In this document: positions 1 to 6,341 of the stretch, piece after piece
How positions within the stretch are numbered: the first letter of the stretch is position 1
Layout: each line of letters begins with the position of its first letter
Assembly: GCA_024403005.1 (NCBI GenBank)
Contig: JAKSSQ010000055.1
Span: 1 to 10,006 of the forward strand
Length of the DNA stretch: 10,006 bases
Source: Clostridia bacterium
GTDB lineage: Bacteria > Bacillota > Clostridia > Peptostreptococcales > Anaerovoracaceae
Reading direction: 5' to 3'
Translations under genes and position numbers: made by a program
Notes under the pieces: generated by a model
The model's input: only the letters and a program-made list of their open reading frames with translations
What the model was told of the DNA's origin: nothing
Databases searched by the model: none

Positions 1-403
1 CGGCCTTGCAGCGGTTACCAACGACGGGCCGGAAGTTCTGGGCAAGTGCCCAAGATGCGGAAGCGACGTGATCGAAAGCGAAAATGCCTACAGCTGCACA
101 GGTTTTAAGAACGGCTGCAGATTTGCAATCTGGAAGAAGCAGAAGCAGAAAATGCTTGCAAAAGTCGTATTCACGAAAAGCGATGCAAAGCGCTTTCTTG
201 CAGGAAAACCCAGCAGAAAAAGCAGACTTATCGACAAAAAAGGCAATATTTTTGCTGCAAAGCTCATAATGGTCGAAGACGCAGACAACCCCTACGGCCC
301 AGTCTACAGAGTGCTGGACGGCTCCATAGCAGTTAAGGAAGGCGACCCTTCAGCTATAAAAATCGAAACATATACAGAAGACGGAAAAGCCGCAGCTCAG
401 TAG
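1..403 (+). CDS. topB: DNA topoisomerase III (TopB-type), C-terminal part only
   Basis: Only the last ~133 codons are in the window; the reading frame runs in open from position 2, so the true start lies upstream (the GTG at 68 is internal). Type IA topoisomerases relax or decatenate DNA through a transient single-strand break; the catalytic domain is not visible here. What is seen is the zinc-finger tail: CPRCG, then SCTGFKNGC, giving a four-cysteine C-x2-C...C-x5-C module, followed by FAIWKK and a KKGNIFAAKL segment. This layout (four Cys, a FxIWK motif, a loop with R/K residues, KKGxxFxAKL) is the usual C-terminal topoisomerase domain of Firmicute TopB proteins. The protein ends DGKAAAQ with a TAG stop. 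It converges on the pilus operon. Assignment to TopB rather than another type IA enzyme rests only on this tail. Confidence 0.8.
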   Translation, partial: GLAAVTNDGPEVLGKCPRCGSDVIESENAYSCTGFKNGCRFAIWKKQKQKMLAKVVFTKSDAKRFLAGKPSRKSRLIDKKGNIFAAKLIMVEDADNPYGPVYRVLDGSIAVKEGDPSAIKIETYTEDGKAAAQ

Positions 404-415
404 CTGCGGCTTTTC
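384..415 (+). terminator. Hairpin terminator overlapping the topB stop codon, possibly bidirectional
   Basis: A perfect 14-bp stem (384-397 with 402-415) closes a 4-nt loop CAGT (398-401). The left arm begins GAAAAGCC and the right arm ends GGCTTTTC, so each strand shows a GC-rich stem followed by TTTT. The left arm is the coding sequence for the last topB residues and the TAG stop (401-403) starts in the loop. On the minus strand the hairpin lies 16 nt past the stop of the DUF5688 gene, the only candidate terminator for the pilus operon. The T-runs are short (four T), so efficiency is uncertain. Confidence 0.7.
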
Positions 416-430
416 GCTCTCCATATACTC

Positions 431-1354
431 TTAAATTATCCTGCCTTCTGCACGGGCTTCGTAAGTTTCTCCGTATTCAAGAATTCCGGCGTCCCTGTCG
501 TAGTGGTAGACATTGTCCGTAAGCTTATCTGCCGGGTCCACTTCCGCGGCGTTGATTGCGGTCACCATGCCCTTTAAACGGACTGCCGGCATCGCACTCC
601 CGTCGGGAACCAGAATAAGCTCGTGGATGCTGGAAGGCAGTATGTAGAAACTGCTGTCCAGGTAGTCCGCCGCACTTTTCAGGAAGCCCGGATATGCAAG
701 AACCGCAGCGCCGCAGTATTTCATGGAATTTGTGGCGATGTGCATGTCCCTTTCGGGCTCCAGAAACTCCGGAATATAGATATCTTCGCGGCGCATTGCG
801 TCCAGCACAGTCTGAATTCGGTCGATGCGCGCAGGTCTCATGCGTGCGGAGTTTTCCAGAGCCGCAGCGTGGAGTTCATCGAGAGAAATACCCATTTCCT
901 TAAAAATACCGTCGGTAATAAGTATGGAATACTCGTCCGAAGACATGACCCTGTAGATTACCGCCATGTCCAGAAGCGGCGTATAAGGCACAAAATCCAG
1001 TAACTCTTCGTTTTCCTCGGCGGAAACAAGCTGCACCATAAGGCTGCTGCGAACTGCTTCGAAGCTCAGATTCATGTCCGGATTTATGTCCGGTTTGTGG
1101 TGCAGATAGTAATTCACCATCTCTGCATTGTCTTCAACGAGTCCCCAGTAGCTCATGCCCATTTTCCACTGCTCGTAAGCGGTGCTAAGGTCGATATTTA
1201 TGCCCAGGTTGCCCCCTTCCGGCATAATCGTAAGAGCTTCGTAAGTCCTGTTGGCCTTCTTTACGGTCTCCCGCATCGTATAAAACGGCTCAAGGCCCAT
1301 GTCTTTGAGAGCGATTTCCACGTCTCTTTCAAATTTTTCAGCAAATTCCTTCAA
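431..1354 (-). CDS. DUF5688 family protein, last gene of the pilus operon
   Basis: No reaction is known for this family. The match to DUF5688 comes from motifs I recognise: an N-terminal KANRTYEALTI followed by NIDLSTAYEQWKMG, a central ILITDGIFKEMGISLDEL, and near residue 240 the signature FYILPSSIHELILVP preceded by IATN...CGAAVLAYPG. No signal peptide or membrane segment is seen, so it is probably cytoplasmic. I prefer the TTG at 1354 (307 aa) because AGAGGA lies 6 nt upstream; an earlier TTG at 1375 (314 aa) has no spaced SD but overlaps the end of the extended upstream frame, so coupling from that start is also possible. It ends with TAA. Its place directly behind the pilus genes and ahead of the shared terminator argues for co-transcription, but a role in the pilus is inference only. 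Confidence 0.8.
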   Translation of the reverse strand: MKEFAEKFERDVEIALKDMGLEPFYTMRETVKKANRTYEALTIMPEGGNLGINIDLSTAYEQWKMGMSYWGLVEDNAEMVNYYLHHKPDINPDMNLSFEAVRSSLMVQLVSAEENEELLDFVPYTPLLDMAVIYRVMSSDEYSILITDGIFKEMGISLDELHAAALENSARMRPARIDRIQTVLDAMRREDIYIPEFLEPERDMHIATNSMKYCGAAVLAYPGFLKSAADYLDSSFYILPSSIHELILVPDGSAMPAVRLKGMVTAINAAEVDPADKLTDNVYHYDRDAGILEYGETYEARAEGRII

Positions 1355-1367
1355 TGTTTTTCCTCTT

Positions 1368-1514
1368 TTATTCAACCCACTCGTAAACTGCGGTTCTGGA
1401 TACGTCCGTCATTTTAAAGTACGGCAGGCGCAGTATGTCGCTGCCGTGCCACGACACCGTGACCACACTGCATGGCCTCTGCTGCCTTACGCCGTAAGCT
1501 AAAAGGCCCTCCTA
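1368..1514 (-). other. In-frame amber codon followed by a 47-codon open continuation
   Basis: The 101-aa gene upstream stops at TAG (1512-1514), but the same frame stays open for 47 codons to a TAA at 1368-1370. The continuation reads SVVTVSWHGSDILRLPYF followed by SRTAVYEWVE, which looks like real protein: alternating hydrophobic strands, then a YEW-type C-terminus like those of TadE-like pilus proteins. No ATG, GTG or TTG occurs in the first 15 codons, so it is unlikely to be a separately started gene. The extended frame ends exactly where the first possible DUF5688 start (TTG at 1375) begins, as expected of an intact coupled operon. Likely reading: a nonsense mutation, an assembly error, or amber read-through of a protein of ~149 residues. 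Confidence 0.6.
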
Positions 1515-1817
1515 GCCCTTTTCGTCGTCGAAAAGGTGGATTTCCGCAGAAATCCTGCCGTTTTTAAAGGACGAATAGGCTGTCTGGTCTTTCGCTAGCA
1601 GAAAGTTTATGTATTTCTCCGCATCCTTGCTTCGAAACACTATTTTGCCGTTGCTGTAAGCCGCCTGATCCATAAATAGCACGCTTCCGGCGGCATATTC
1701 CTCTGCACAGGCCTTAAGATGGAGCTGCATTTTCGTGTATCTGTCCATATCCGACGTAAAACAGAGCAGACTCAGACACACGATGAGCAGCCCGAGAAAA
1801 GTTATAAATGTCTTCAT
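1512..1817 (-). CDS. Small single-span pilus-associated protein, truncated at an amber codon
   Basis: The 101-aa product starts MKTFITFLGLLIVCLSLLCF, one N-terminal membrane segment (about residues 3-20) after a Lys, then a soluble part with YTKMQLHLKACAEEYAAGS, a helix typical of the post-transmembrane stalk of TadE-like or pseudopilin proteins. It has no G-x4-E prepilin cleavage site. The ATG overlaps the preceding stop as TGATG, so translation is probably coupled. The last residues DDEKG are followed by TAG and a 47-codon in-frame continuation (separate entry), so the ancestral protein was probably ~149 aa. Without the continuation the C-terminal beta strands would be lost; the truncated protein may still insert in the membrane. 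A minor pilin or assembly protein is the best guess, from context. Confidence 0.65.
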   Translation of the reverse strand: MKTFITFLGLLIVCLSLLCFTSDMDRYTKMQLHLKACAEEYAAGSVLFMDQAAYSNGKIVFRSKDAEKYINFLLAKDQTAYSSFKNGRISAEIHLFDDEKG

Positions 1818-2248
1818 CAGGGAAGCCTTTCGCTGGCGGTGTAGCTCTCTATGGTGTACAGATGCGGGTTATCGCTTTCTCTGATTCCGAAAAGCCTTCT
1901 GCCTGCCATCAGTTCACCCACCGGAACGGAAACCTTATAGTATATAAGTCCCCTCTCCCAGTCGGCCTGAGTGTAGGTTCCGGCATCCATAATGCGGTAT
2001 TTAACCGTATCCGTAGCTTCGATGACCACATCCGAAGGCGAAATCCCGAAAGCGCTGCAGATATTATCCCGGAGCTCGTCCGTAATATCCTTCGTAAAGC
2101 AGCCCTCCTGCTTGGCTTTTTCCTTCGCAGCGTAGACCATGTCCGTAAGAAGACCTGTCCTGCTGGAATTCACCTGGTCCATGGAAAACTGCACGAAAAA
2201 CACCAGCATTAAGGGCAGAATCGCCACGAGAACTATGAATTGTTTCAC
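1817..2248 (-). CDS. Small single-span pilin-like protein, 143 aa
   Basis: I place the start at GTG 2248-2246, not at an upstream ATG (2290), because this GTG overlaps the previous stop as GTGA and gives the same MKQ-hydrophobic opening as the two genes before it. The product begins MKQFIVLVAILPLMLVFFVQF (membrane segment about residues 4-21), continues as an amphipathic helix with MVYAAKEKAKQEGCF, and then a soluble domain with ISPSDVVIEATDTVKYR and GLIYYKVSVPV, ending YTIESYTASERLP. This is the plan of a TadE-like minor pilin: N-terminal anchor plus a small periplasm-facing or wall-facing beta domain. There is no recognisable prepilin peptidase site. The stop TGA overlaps the ATG of the next gene. 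The family cannot be named without a profile search. Confidence 0.7.
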   Translation of the reverse strand: MKQFIVLVAILPLMLVFFVQFSMDQVNSSRTGLLTDMVYAAKEKAKQEGCFTKDITDELRDNICSAFGISPSDVVIEATDTVKYRIMDAGTYTQADWERGLIYYKVSVPVGELMAGRRLFGIRESDNPHLYTIESYTASERLP

Positions 2249-2397
2249 TGTCCATCCTCCATGGTCCGCATGGTAATTTCGCTCTGCCACACGCCTTTAA
2301 CCAGGCTGTAAACGCTGTCATCCGAGCTTCCCGCGATTAAATTAAACAGGGTGAGCCCCAGCATGATGGAAGCCGCCATTATAATCAGCTGCTTCAT
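2245..2397 (-). CDS. Very small pilin-like membrane protein, 50 aa
   Basis: The start ATG at 2397 lies 1 nt after the TAG of the preceding 53-aa gene; the frame is open further upstream (to 2538) but that stretch overlaps the preceding gene antiphase and reads as non-protein. The product opens MKQLIIMAASIMLGLTLFNL, a single membrane segment (about 3-21), followed by a 29-residue polar tail with SSDDSVYSLVKGVWQ. No strong SD is visible, so it probably depends on coupling to the 53-aa gene. It ends in TGA overlapping the GTG of the next gene. The opening is closely similar to that of both neighbours, suggesting tandem duplication. Pilin or pseudopilin subunit is inferred from context and architecture. 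Confidence 0.65.
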   Translation of the reverse strand: MKQLIIMAASIMLGLTLFNLIAGSSDDSVYSLVKGVWQSEITMRTMEDGQ

Positions 2398-2398
2398 G

Positions 2399-2560
2399 CT
2401 ATTCGCCGCCGCCAGCCGGAAGCTGCCCGCTGAAAGTGCTTGTAATCTTGGATCCAACGCCGCTGGAAAGCTGAGTCGCCGTGTCGGAAAAACCGAGCAC
2501 AACCACTGCAATTGCAATGCCCAGGAGGATCGTCGCAATCATGACAATTAACTGTTTCAC
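2399..2560 (-). CDS. Small Flp-like pilin candidate, 53 aa
   Basis: The start is GTG 2560-2558, with AAAGGAGT placing AGGAG 5 nt upstream, the only strong SD among the four small genes. The 53-aa product opens MKQLIVMIATILLGIAIAVV as one hydrophobic segment (residues 4-24), then a Ser/Thr-rich tail (SDTATQLSSGVGSKITSTFS) and ends GGGE before a TAG stop. Size and layout match the major Flp-type pilins of Tad systems, but the usual leader and G/E-Y processing site are missing: the hydrophobic core starts at residue 4. If it is the major subunit it may be assembled without the standard cleavage. It follows the TadC-like gene by 21 nt, the widest gap in the operon apart from the stretch after the amber stop. 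Confidence 0.7.
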   Translation of the reverse strand: MKQLIVMIATILLGIAIAVVVLGFSDTATQLSSGVGSKITSTFSGQLPAGGGE

Positions 2561-2581
2561 ATTTACTCCTTTCAATTAAAA

Positions 2582-3226
2582 CTAGAACAATATACTTAAA
2601 GCATCCTTTTGCTGGATGAAGTAAGCCACATAGATAAAATTCAGCAGAACCGTCATGGAGTTGACCACAACGGGGAAATAGACCAGATCCGAGATGAGTT
2701 CGTCTCTCCTCTTCTGCTTTGTAAGGCGGTCTTCGCGCAGCGCCGCCCTGTAGGTCTCAACGGTATTCATAAGGTCTTCCGGAGGAATATCCTCCCAGCC
2801 AGCCAGAAAAGATCCGATATCCCTGGCGTAGCTAACACCAATTGCCTTGTAGAGCGCATCTTCCGCGCTGCTGCGGTCGTATACCTGGAGGCTGCGGGCC
2901 ATGTCCAGGTACACAGGCCCCAGCCCCGGGCTTATATCCGCCAGCTCTTCCAAAAGCAGCTGGGTGCTCATGTAGCGCCCGCGGCCTACAGCCACCAGGT
3001 TTTTGATGTAAGAAAGAGATTCGGACATCTCCCTCTGCAGATTCTCGGATTTTCTTGCATTTCCAAGCTTTTTAAGCCTTCTGTACAGAAAGCTTTCCTT
3101 CGCGATCTGCCTGGAAGCGCTGAAGTATTTTTCCGCCTGGGCCTTCAGGTCCCTGCCGGGGCGCGGCTGCTCCAGCAGCCGCACCCCGGCCCAGAAAGCA
3201 CCCAGGAATATAAAACTTATATACAT
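2582..3226 (-). CDS. tadC: TadC-like inner-membrane platform protein
   Basis: This 214-aa protein has an N-terminal hydrophobic segment (MYISFIFLGAFWAGVRLL, residues 1-18), a long charged cytoplasmic helical region, and a C-terminal membrane segment (VVVNSMTVLLNFIYVAYFI, about 190-208). In Tad systems TadB and TadC form the GspF-like platform through which the ATPase drives pilus extension. It follows the TadB-like gene with one base between (TGACATG), the same junction as between the ATPase and TadB-like genes. It is shorter than typical TadC proteins (about 300 aa), with fewer membrane segments, and sequence motifs are weak, so the call depends largely on position and architecture. It ends in TAG followed two codons on by TAA. 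Confidence 0.6.
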   Translation of the reverse strand: MYISFIFLGAFWAGVRLLEQPRPGRDLKAQAEKYFSASRQIAKESFLYRRLKKLGNARKSENLQREMSESLSYIKNLVAVGRGRYMSTQLLLEELADISPGLGPVYLDMARSLQVYDRSSAEDALYKAIGVSYARDIGSFLAGWEDIPPEDLMNTVETYRAALREDRLTKQKRRDELISDLVYFPVVVNSMTVLLNFIYVAYFIQQKDALSILF

Positions 3227-3227
3227 G

Positions 3228-4175
3228 TCAGTAATCTATCCTCGCATTCCCAAGTATCCTTAAAATCACCAGGTTCACCAGGAACAAAAATAAAGAAAAC
3301 ATAAAGAACAGCAGCCCTTCCGGCGTCATGAACTGGTTTTTAAGCAGATTTGCCGGTGAAACATCCAGATAAACGACGGAAAGAAGCATGGTTCCGAAAT
3401 ATAACAGCGGAATTAAAAATATGGTCATGCGGGCCGACTCGCCGTTGAGCCTCTTCCGCTCCTCCGCCCGCTCATTGGCAGTTTTAAGCTGAGTAATAAT
3501 GTCTGCCAGACCTTCCGAAACATCCGTGCCGTTAATCAGCGCCATCCTTATGCAGACTGCCAGCATGTTTCCCCATACTGTGCCCATGGCAAAGGAGAAA
3601 TTCTCCGTTTCAGCTTTAATTTCCTCCGGGCTTCCGCTGCTTCTAACGTGCATTAACAACCTGTAAAGCTGCTTTCTGCAGACCGGATAGTCGCCCTGAG
3701 CATTAACCGTAGTCTCCATTGCAGCGTAGATATTTCTGCTGCAGATCCTGTACTGCCTGTGCAGCTCGGAAACAAAGCTGATGCCTTCTCTGCTGCCCTT
3801 CGTTCTGTCGCTTTCCATCTTTACGACCAGGAAAAGCAGCGGAACGGAAGCCGCCATAATCGCAGCGAGCAGCGAAGTAAAGACCGTAAACATCCTCAGG
3901 CAGCCTAAAAACGTTAAAGTAAAGAGCATTATAAGAATTCCAAGGAATAAAGCCCCGTTCATCTCCTTCTGAAAGGCAGAATACATAATATTATTTATGT
4001 AGATAACCGGTTTCCAGGTCTCCCAGACCGCTTTTTTCTCTGTTCTGAGCCTTCTTCGCATGATAAATCCCTTAACAGCTATGCCTATTGCCCTTTCGGA
4101 CAAAAGGAAGATTCCAGAGAGAAACAGCGCATATATCAGCAGATTTACCCCTATTGCAGCCGCTTTTGCGTTCAT
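3228..4175 (-). CDS. tadB: TadB-like inner-membrane platform protein (T2SS F family)
   Basis: The chosen ATG (4175) gives 315 aa and sits 1 nt after the ATPase stop with GGAGG 9 nt upstream; an ATG at 4214 would overlap the ATPase by 38 nt and adds only polar residues. Membrane segments are visible at about 7-25, 74-92, 97-118, 250-271 and 287-308, with a large cytoplasmic helical domain between. That domain carries the F-family-like pattern of a helical bundle followed by INGTDVSEGLADIITQLKTA, resembling the conserved G-x-x-x-x-x-L-x-x-I region of T2SSF domains. The protein would anchor the pilus machine and contact the TadA-like ATPase encoded just before it. Confident as an F-type platform component, less so as TadB versus TadC. 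Confidence 0.7.
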   Translation of the reverse strand: MNAKAAAIGVNLLIYALFLSGIFLLSERAIGIAVKGFIMRRRLRTEKKAVWETWKPVIYINNIMYSAFQKEMNGALFLGILIMLFTLTFLGCLRMFTVFTSLLAAIMAASVPLLFLVVKMESDRTKGSREGISFVSELHRQYRICSRNIYAAMETTVNAQGDYPVCRKQLYRLLMHVRSSGSPEEIKAETENFSFAMGTVWGNMLAVCIRMALINGTDVSEGLADIITQLKTANERAEERKRLNGESARMTIFLIPLLYFGTMLLSVVYLDVSPANLLKNQFMTPEGLLFFMFSLFLFLVNLVILRILGNARIDY

Positions 4176-4176
4176 G

Positions 4177-5559
4177 TCAGCCCACCTCCGATCTGAATGG
4201 GCCGGCCTCTGCAAGCGCTCGGAGAATCAGCTGCATGTTTTCAAACTCCTCGTAGTCGCTTTCCCTGCCGTACTCGTACTGGGCCGGCCCGATAATATAG
4301 TTAAAGGTCCAGTTGTCCTCCACCGGGTTATAGCTGCAGATTGGGTCAATGCAGATTTCACCCTTGTCCGTGAGATACATCTGGTAAATGCCCTTAAGCC
4401 GCTTCCTGCTCTTGTCCGCAAGCTGGATAAAATGGAACAGATAGTCGAAACTTTCCGCGACCTTCATCATGGTAAGCTGCAGGTCTCCCCCTGTGGACTT
4501 AACTATCTCTGTGGCTACTTCCAACGGAAATTGCCTGGGATTCCTGGTGTGGAAGGTCATTTTCATGCGTTTTGTCCCTTTGCTCGCGATTCTTACAGCC
4601 GTATCCAGCGCAATACCGTCTCTGGCCTCCGCCAGGATAAAGTAGTCCGCATCGCTTCGCAGAAGGTTCTTGGATATCTGCTTGAGCTCGTCGCCGTCCG
4701 CTATGAGCTGCAGGATAGGCGCCCCCGGAAGCAGGTTGTGCATGGGAATTTCCGGGTCCGTCTCGACCATAACCCCTTCCAGCGCCGGGTCTTCCAGAGC
4801 CTGCCAGGTGCTTAAAAACGTGGTTTTAGCCGTTCTTACAGCCCCTACAAAAGCCACGTTGAATCCGATTTTCGCCATGGATTTAAACAGCGGAATCGCT
4901 TCTTTCGGAATGGTTCCTCTGCGAGCCTGCTCTTCAAAGCTTAAAGACGGAACTATGTAGCGGCGAAAAATCATGGATGGCCTGTCTTTCTTAGCAAGGG
5001 GAGGCACAAAGATCGTAACTCGCGTGCCGTCCAGCAGATAAGCTTCGTGGTAATCCTTATCCATTCGTTCTTCCGGCGTAAGCAGAAGTATGGCCTTAAG
5101 AAGCCTGTCCAGCCTCTCCGCCGAAAGCTTCTGCGGCATTAATTTCATGCGCCCCCGGTCCAGAAAATATATGTCCGAACCGATAATCTTTGCCGAGCTG
5201 CTGCCCGCATATTCCGGGCTGAACCACTGGGCCAGCCCCGCAAGCCCCCAGTTTTCGTGGTATATCCCCTGAGCCAGACTTTCGTACCACTTCGGATATT
5301 CGGCTCCGGAAGCCCCGAGGCTTTCCACGATCTCCGTAATCCTGCTCAGAAAATAGTTCTTTTCCTTTTCGTAGCCGATTATGGCCTTCTTCTGTATTTC
5401 CAGAGCGCTGCGGGAATTGTCCCTCGCCTCCCATTCTGCAAAGAATATGTCCATAACCCTGCTGCAAAGCTCGGAAAACTCCATGCCTGCCGCAGCCGGA
5501 GCAGATTTTTCAGCAAAAGACCTCTCCCTTACCGTTTCCCGGAAACTGAATTTTTCCAT
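4177..5559 (-). CDS. tadA: TadA/CpaF-like type II/IV secretion ATPase with variant Walker A
   Basis: The 460-aa cytoplasmic ATPase would power pilus assembly. The N-terminal half (1-230) is a helical and beta domain without catalytic motifs. The Walker A motif is at 239-246, GAVRTAKT, where the family normally has G-x4-G-K-T: Ala replaces the second Gly while Lys245 and Thr246 are kept. A Walker B/Asp-box stretch is at 304-314 (ADYFILAEARDG, with Glu311), and the His-box equivalent is KMTFHTRNPRQFPLE (His337). AGGAGG stands 5 nt before the ATG, and the gene overlaps the upstream TadZ-like gene by 31 nt. The C-terminal region after 380 is likely specific to this lineage. Whether the Walker A change lowers nucleotide hydrolysis is unknown. 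Confidence 0.85.
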   Translation of the reverse strand: MEKFSFRETVRERSFAEKSAPAAAGMEFSELCSRVMDIFFAEWEARDNSRSALEIQKKAIIGYEKEKNYFLSRITEIVESLGASGAEYPKWYESLAQGIYHENWGLAGLAQWFSPEYAGSSSAKIIGSDIYFLDRGRMKLMPQKLSAERLDRLLKAILLLTPEERMDKDYHEAYLLDGTRVTIFVPPLAKKDRPSMIFRRYIVPSLSFEEQARRGTIPKEAIPLFKSMAKIGFNVAFVGAVRTAKTTFLSTWQALEDPALEGVMVETDPEIPMHNLLPGAPILQLIADGDELKQISKNLLRSDADYFILAEARDGIALDTAVRIASKGTKRMKMTFHTRNPRQFPLEVATEIVKSTGGDLQLTMMKVAESFDYLFHFIQLADKSRKRLKGIYQMYLTDKGEICIDPICSYNPVEDNWTFNYIIGPAQYEYGRESDYEEFENMQLILRALAEAGPFRSEVG

Positions 5560-6341
5560 AAGCCCCTCCTGCCGTTTTCCCTGTGCGCCGCGCTGAACCC
5601 CAGCGAAGCCGCCGCATCTTCTTCCAGTGCAGTCATGTCCTTTGAATACCCTGCTTCTCCGTAAGAATAAATGCTCTTACAATCCGTCTCCGAATCTGAA
5701 CCGTACCTGGATTTTCTAATAGTCAGAATGCCTAAAGAACCTGCAATTTCAAGGTTTCCCGAGCTTTTCTCCGAAAACCTTTCCGCCGCGTATTCCTTTG
5801 TATAAGGGCTGGATTTCTCGAATCCGCAGAGCACAAGAGCCCCAAAATTTATCCTCAGCTGCCTGTAGAGAGGAAGCGCCCAGGCCGTCCTGGAAAAGCA
5901 GACTTCAGACTGGCGGATAAGCATGTATACCCTGTCCGAGCAGAAGAGCGACCCTAAAGATAATCCGTGGTCCGCTTCGCAGCCCGCGTCGCAGATAATA
6001 AAATCGAATTCGCGCTCAAAAGACCGCAGCAGATATTCCGCCATCTCCGGCGTATAGTTTTCCCTGCTGCCGAAGTCCATATCCCCCGAAATAATGTGCA
6101 GATTATCCCTGCATCTGGATTTTTCAGCCAGTTCCCCTGCATCCAGCACCTTATCCTTAAGAAAAGGTCTTATATCCTTTACGGATTCCCTTACTCCCGG
6201 AAAATAATCGCTGCCCTTGCAGTCCGAATGCAGAAGCAGAATTCTCTTATCCGGATGTCCCAATGCCAGATGCTCCGCAAACCCCTGCGCGGTCTGGCTC
6301 ACCCCTGTTTTGTGGTCCGCTGAATGGAATGAAATAATCAA
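5529..6341 (-). CDS. TadZ/CpaE-like MinD-superfamily protein with degenerate P-loop
   Basis: The 270-aa product has the ParA/MinD fold markers: an opening strand MIISFHS, a deviant Walker A at 10-18 (HKTGVSQTA, where KGGxGKTT is standard), an RILLLHSD strand at 33-40 in the place of the A' motif, and FDFIICDAG at 112-120 as the Walker B equivalent. The lysine of the core P-loop is Gln16, while the signature-position lysine (Lys11) remains, so nucleotide hydrolysis may be lost; TadZ proteins are known to be atypical ATPases that place the pilus machine at a cell site. The start is TTG (6341), overlapping the CpaB-like stop as TTGA with AGGAGG 7 nt before it. The last ~60 residues are low in recognisable motifs. 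Confidence 0.7.
   Translation of the reverse strand: MIISFHSADHKTGVSQTAQGFAEHLALGHPDKRILLLHSDCKGSDYFPGVRESVKDIRPFLKDKVLDAGELAEKSRCRDNLHIISGDMDFGSRENYTPEMAEYLLRSFEREFDFIICDAGCEADHGLSLGSLFCSDRVYMLIRQSEVCFSRTAWALPLYRQLRINFGALVLCGFEKSSPYTKEYAAERFSEKSSGNLEIAGSLGILTIRKSRYGSDSETDCKSIYSYGEAGYSKDMTALEEDAAASLGFSAAHRENGRRGLWKNSVSGKR

Noticed and set aside
1512..1514. Pyrrolysine or selenocysteine at the in-frame stop
   Set aside because: Selenocysteine uses TGA, not TAG. For pyrrolysine no tRNA or synthetase genes are in the window, the protein is no known methyltransferase, and TAG is used as a plain stop nearby; only a 5-bp hairpin follows.
2245..2538. A 97-aa reading of the 50-aa pilin-like gene starting at 2538
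   Set aside because: Its first 47 codons overlap the 53-aa gene in another frame and give an Arg/Leu-rich non-conserved sequence; the internal ATG at 2397 after a TAG gives the MKQLI opening shared with its neighbours.
2609..4815. Long plus-strand frames at 2609-3304 and 4060-4815
   Set aside because: They lie opposite the TadC-like, TadB-like and ATPase genes, have no suitable ribosome binding sites, and their products show no recognisable protein pattern; the minus-strand genes explain the region.
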